A DNA stretch of 10,228 nucleotides from NCBI GenBank assembly GCA_017996845.1, contig JAGOGF010000093.1, positions 1 to 10,228 of the forward strand. The letters are read 5' to 3'. Below, piece by piece: positions 7,163-10,228 of this stretch (position 1 is its first letter; every line of letters starts with the position of its first letter). The position numbers were made by a program, and so were the translations under genes. Under the pieces are notes generated by a model. That model saw only the letters and a program-made list of their open reading frames with translations, was not told where the DNA came from and did not search any database. The stretch comes from Butyrivibrio sp. (GTDB taxonomy: Bacteria > Bacillota_A > Clostridia > Lachnospirales > Lachnospiraceae).

Positions 7163-7186
7163 CATCACTTCCCCTGAAAAGTGATG
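7163..7186 (-). other. Stem-loop in the pilC-pilA leader
   Basis: CATCACTT and AAGTGATG form a perfect 8-bp stem around an 8-base loop, 40 bases before the pilA start. It is followed on the minus strand by an A/T-rich run (TATAAGATAAAATAATTT) rather than a T tract, so termination would be weak. It may be an mRNA processing or stability element allowing high pilA expression. No convincing -35/-10 pair was found for a pilA promoter; TAAAAT in the A/T run is only a weak -10 candidate. Confidence 0.4.
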
Positions 7187-7201
7187 GATAATTCCCCCTC
7201 A

Positions 7202-8416
7202 TTACATATTATCCAGTGACTGATACATGGTGAGCATCGGACTCATGACTGCTGCAATCAGAAATCCCACAATCGCTGCCAGAACGATAATGATCATCGG
7301 TTCCATTGCTGCCATCATCTGCTGTGTTGCCATTTCCACTTCTTCATCATAGTAATCAGCCAGTTTCTCAAGCATTTCGTCCGTTGATCCTGTCTCCTCT
7401 CCAATTCGCACCATATGGTACAGCATTGGCGGAAAGAGTCGGGATTCTTCCAGCGGCTGTGAAAGCGGCTGTCCCGCAATCACGGCATCCCGCGCATTAT
7501 TCAGTGCATTTCTGTACAATACATTATCCATCGTTTTGGCAGTAATTGCAATGGCATCTATCATGGATACGCCGCTGGCAAAAAGTGTTGCCATCGTTCT
7601 CGAAAGCATGGAACAGGCTTTCTTGGTCTGAAGTTTGCCAAATACAGGAACCTTCAGTGCAACTCTGCCTAAGGTCAGCTGACCGGCTGCAGTATGTGCA
7701 AACCATTGAAAGAAGAAATAACAAGCCACCACAACGATAAGAATGACATACCATCTGTGAATGACGAAATTACTCATATGTACAACAATCAGTGTGATCG
7801 GCGGAAGTGATGTGCCGAGCTGATTGAACATATCCGTATATGCCGGAATGACTTTGACCAGCATAACCGCAACAACTGCTATCGCAACAACTGCTACAAT
7901 AATCGGATAAATCATTGCCTTTTTGATCATACTTTCTATTTTAGCGGATTTTTCAAACTGAACCGCCATCCGGTCAAATGCAATATCCAGATTACCGGAA
8001 GCTTCTCCTGCTGCCACCGTTGTAACAAAAAGCGATGGAAAGACTTTGGGATGTTTCTGCATGGATGCTGTCAGCGTCTCGCCCTTCTCTATACTGGTCT
8101 GCAATTCCGCGACTGCAGTTTTCAGAATCTTATTTTCTGTCTGTTCCGAAAGCAGTCTCATCGCCTCAATAATGGGTACCCCCGCCTTATCGATACTGAC
8201 GAACTGTCTGCAAAAGACAGCAAGGTCACGCGTTTTGACATGCCCGCTGAAATTAAAGTTAATATCTCTGGTCATGGTATTCTGCGCAATGATTTTCATT
8301 GGCATCAGCCCTTTGTTCTTAAGCTCCGCAGCAACGGTAAGTTCGTCCTCTCCATCCATGCTGCCCTTCACCTGGTTTCCAGTCGTATCTACTGCGACAT
8401 AACCAAAAATCGCCAT
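7202..8416 (-). CDS. pilC: Type IV pilus inner-membrane platform protein PilC (GspF family)
   Basis: A 404-residue polytopic protein on which PilB acts and through which pilins are moved from membrane to fibre. It has an N-terminal segment (MAIFGYVAVDTTGNQVKG) typical of the family, then two homologous T2SSF domains (about 64-190 and 265-392). The duplicated signatures are FVTTVAAGEASGNLD (130-144) and YHMVRIGEETGSTDEML (333-349). Membrane helices lie at about 168-190, 215-238 and 372-392. Length and arrangement are normal for PilC/GspF. ATG 8416 is preceded by AGGAG five bases upstream and lies 48 bases after the pilB stop, so both are probably one transcript. No odd features. Confidence 0.97.
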   Translation of the reverse strand: MAIFGYVAVDTTGNQVKGSMDGEDELTVAAELKNKGLMPMKIIAQNTMTRDINFNFSGHVKTRDLAVFCRQFVSIDKAGVPIIEAMRLLSEQTENKILKTAVAELQTSIEKGETLTASMQKHPKVFPSLFVTTVAAGEASGNLDIAFDRMAVQFEKSAKIESMIKKAMIYPIIVAVVAIAVVAVMLVKVIPAYTDMFNQLGTSLPPITLIVVHMSNFVIHRWYVILIVVVACYFFFQWFAHTAAGQLTLGRVALKVPVFGKLQTKKACSMLSRTMATLFASGVSMIDAIAITAKTMDNVLYRNALNNARDAVIAGQPLSQPLEESRLFPPMLYHMVRIGEETGSTDEMLEKLADYYDEEVEMATQQMMAAMEPMIIIVLAAIVGFLIAAVMSPMLTMYQSLDNM

Positions 8417-8464
8417 TACTTCTCCTGTTCTATGACTTCATTCTGCAGGACTGCACCACCTGCG

Positions 8465-10156
8465 TCAGACATCAAACGAAACTTTTTTCATCTCATCAAT
8501 TGTCGTAATACCTTCCAGCACATATTGTGTTGCACTCATTCGCAAAGTATGCATCCCGTTTTCCAGTGCCTTCTGCTTGATTTCATCTGCATTCTGATCT
8601 TTTTCAATCGCACGTTTTACATCATGTGTAATCTCCAGGATCTCATACACACCGGTACGACCGTGGAATCCTGTGCCGCCGCAATGTGGACATCCAACTC
8701 TTCTGTATAACTGCAGTGGTTTGTCTGTCGGCTGTCCCAACAGTTCTTTCTCCTCTTCAGATGCTTCATACATCTGCCTGCAGTCTGTACAAAGTTTTCG
8801 GATCAGTCTCTGAGCAATAATTCCGATCATGGAATCCGCGATCAGATATGGCTCCACTCCCATGTCTTCCAGACGTGTAATCGTGCTGGCAGAAGAATTG
8901 GTATGCAGTGTCGATACGACCAAATGTCCTGTTATGGATGCCTGAATTGCAATTCCGGCGGTTTCCCTGTCACGGATTTCTCCGATCATGATGATATCCG
9001 GATCCTGTCTCAAAATGGACCGAAGCGCAGATGCAAAGGTCAGTTCTGCCTTTGCATTAACCTGTATCTGATTGATCCCGTTTACATTTGCTTCTACCGG
9101 ATCTTCCACCGTAACAATATTAACCTCTTCGCTGTTAAGTTCACTCAGCGCTGTATACAAGGTTGTAGATTTTCCGCTTCCGGTCGGTCCTGTAACCAAA
9201 AGTATCCCATGCGGATTCTGCAATATCCGGTCAAACTGCTCCATTTCTGCCGGGCGAAGTCCCAGCTGATCCTTGCTGCGGTTCAAGGCAGTTTTGGAAG
9301 CAAGTCGCATAACCACTTTCTCTCCATAAACAGTCGGCAGCGTGGATACACGGATATCGTATTCCAGACGATCCACGATCTGTGTCATTCTTCCATCCTG
9401 TGGTTTTCGTTTCTCAGAAATATCCATTCCGCTGATGATCTTGATTCGGGTTACCATTGCTGTCAGCAATGACATGCTGTAAGTGGCCCGTTCATAAAGC
9501 GCTCCGTCAATTCGAAAGCGAATTCTGAGGTTCCTTGTCATCGGTTCAATATGAATATCGGATGCCCTTTGTCTGACCGCAGCTTCGATCATGGATGTAA
9601 CCAGCTGTACGATCGGCGAATTCTGAACATCTGCATTTTCTTTCTCCAAACTGTCTGCAGCTGATGTCTTTTCTTTGGCATACTGTTCTGCCGCCTGTTT
9701 GATTTCTGAATCCCCATAATACTTATCCAGGGCCAGCATGATACTTCTGTTCGTGCTGACAACCGGTTCCACCACAAGATTGGTAACAATGCCGATATCA
9801 TCCACTGCTGCAATATCCATCGGATCACTCATTGCCACCAGAAGTGTATTGGGAGCATCTTCCTTGTATGCAAATGGAATAACGCGATGTCTGCGTAAAA
9901 CGGTTGGTGAAACAAGATTTAGAATATTATCCGGAATATCAATGGTCTGCAGGTTCACACGGCTCAGCCCCAGTTGATTGCTGAGTGCCTTCGCAAGCTG
10001 ATCGCCCGTGACCGTGCCATTTTCTACCAGAACTTCTCCCAGCCGTTTCCCGCTTTCTTTCTGCTGGAGCAATGCTTTTTCCAATTGTTCCTGTGTCAGA
10101 TGCCCTTCATTAATCAGGCACTCGCCCAAACGGATTCTTTTTCTGTTAAATGACAT
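8465..10156 (-). CDS. pilB: Type IV pilus extension ATPase PilB (GspE family) with MshEN c-di-GMP domain
   Basis: A 563-residue hexameric secretion ATPase that powers pilus extension. Residues 9-61 form a tandem MshEN motif: two 24-residue repeats, each RLGE..L...G.....QL..AL..Q, separated by five residues, known to bind c-di-GMP in MshE and clostridial PilB. The middle contains N2 domain segments (SDIHIEP 199-205, RFRIDG 213-218). The catalytic part has Walker A GPTGSGKST (323-331), Asp box IVTVEDPVE (347-355), Walker B DPDIIMIGEIRD (385-396) and His box HLVVSTLHTN (411-420). A zinc site follows with Cys pairs at 456/459 (CTDC) and 489/492 (CPHC), a mark of PilB/GspE and absent from PilT. 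The frame opens at a TTG at 10171, but ATG 10156 has GAGAGG five bases upstream and is chosen. The zinc Cys and N-terminal domain separate it from PilT. First gene of the visible cluster. Confidence 0.97.
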   Translation of the reverse strand: MSFNRKRIRLGECLINEGHLTQEQLEKALLQQKESGKRLGEVLVENGTVTGDQLAKALSNQLGLSRVNLQTIDIPDNILNLVSPTVLRRHRVIPFAYKEDAPNTLLVAMSDPMDIAAVDDIGIVTNLVVEPVVSTNRSIMLALDKYYGDSEIKQAAEQYAKEKTSAADSLEKENADVQNSPIVQLVTSMIEAAVRQRASDIHIEPMTRNLRIRFRIDGALYERATYSMSLLTAMVTRIKIISGMDISEKRKPQDGRMTQIVDRLEYDIRVSTLPTVYGEKVVMRLASKTALNRSKDQLGLRPAEMEQFDRILQNPHGILLVTGPTGSGKSTTLYTALSELNSEEVNIVTVEDPVEANVNGINQIQVNAKAELTFASALRSILRQDPDIIMIGEIRDRETAGIAIQASITGHLVVSTLHTNSSASTITRLEDMGVEPYLIADSMIGIIAQRLIRKLCTDCRQMYEASEEEKELLGQPTDKPLQLYRRVGCPHCGGTGFHGRTGVYEILEITHDVKRAIEKDQNADEIKQKALENGMHTLRMSATQYVLEGITTIDEMKKVSFDV

Positions 10157-10161
10157 TTCAT

Positions 10162-10167
10162 CCTCTC
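10162..10167 (-). promoter_or_regulatory. Ribosome binding site deciding the pilB start
   Basis: GAGAGG on the minus strand, five bases before ATG 10156. It lies inside the extra codons that a TTG start at 10171 would add, which supports the ATG start. Confidence 0.7.
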
Positions 10168-10182
10168 GCAAATATCTGTCTT

Positions 10183-10191
10183 ATTTTATCA
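10183..10191 (-). promoter_or_regulatory. Possible extended -10 promoter element upstream of pilB
   Basis: TGATAAAAT on the minus strand fits an extended -10 (TGnTATAAT, one mismatch in the hexamer), about 27 bases before the pilB ATG. The region 10172-10228 is A/T rich and no good -35 is seen at the right distance. The true leader may extend beyond the window, so a riboswitch or other upstream promoter cannot be judged. Confidence 0.3.
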
Positions 10192-10228
10192 TATGTTATC
10201 CTTTTTATATTATCACATTAGTACATAA

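Noticed and set aside
8903..9472. 189-codon open frame on the plus strand
   Set aside because: It is antisense to the catalytic domain of PilB, whose Walker motifs fix the coding strand.
10157..10171. Five extra N-terminal codons of pilB from a TTG start
   Set aside because: They contain the ribosome binding site GAGAGG for ATG 10156, which is the better start.
1..10228. Type II secretion system rather than pilus
   Set aside because: The pilM-pilN fusion resembles GspL, but the pilB-pilC-pilA-pilD-pilM-pilO order, absence of a secretin and GspG-type pseudopilin set, and MshEN-bearing PilB favour a type IV pilus.
1..10228. tRNA, rRNA, CRISPR array, insertion sequence or phage genes
   Set aside because: Nothing of the kind was seen: no clustered repeats, transposase motifs or terminal inverted repeats; the whole window is one co-directional pilus cluster.

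Overview
This window is the core of a type IV pilus (T4P) gene cluster, all on the minus strand. Read from position 10228 down to 1, the order is extension ATPase (pilB), platform protein (pilC), major pilin (pilA), prepilin peptidase (pilD), a fused PilM-PilN inner-membrane protein, pilO, a large PilV-like minor prepilin, and a very large PilX/GspK-like protein that runs off the window at position 1. This order matches the compact T4P loci of Clostridia (pilB-pilC-pilA-pilD-pilM-pilN-pilO). The moderate GC content, AGGAG-type ribosome binding sites, and lack of an outer-membrane secretin (PilQ) or its pilotin between the genes all suggest a Gram-positive anaerobe, probably of the Lachnospiraceae type. 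That placement is an inference; no marker gene in the window proves it.

Layout: 10156-8465 PilB with an intact tandem MshEN c-di-GMP-binding domain; 8416-7202 PilC; a 78-nt gap with a perfect 8-bp stem-loop; 7123-6659 PilA; a 120-nt gap with a second hairpin; 6538-5786 PilD; a 155-nt gap with a good sigma-A-type promoter and palindromes; 5630-3918 PilM-PilN fusion (GspL-like architecture); 3903-3097 PilO; 3116-1722 PilV-like prepilin overlapping the end of pilO; 1700-1 (partial) PilX/GspK-like protein with a canonical EF-hand loop. No gene-free stretch exceeds 160 bases. Long open frames on the plus strand are shadows of these genes.

How they work together: PilD cleaves and probably N-methylates the prepilins. 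PilB, probably regulated by c-di-GMP, drives rotation or remodelling of PilC so that mature PilA subunits leave the membrane and join the fibre. PilM-PilN and PilO form the cytoplasm-to-membrane scaffold. The PilV-like and PilX-like proteins probably prime assembly and sit at the tip. The retraction ATPase PilT is not in this window. The least ordinary points are the PilM-PilN fusion, the oversized minor pilins (one with a Ca-binding loop in a beta-helix-like region), and the internal promoter with an overlapping palindrome that could uncouple the scaffold and tip genes from the pilB-pilC-pilA-pilD transcript.
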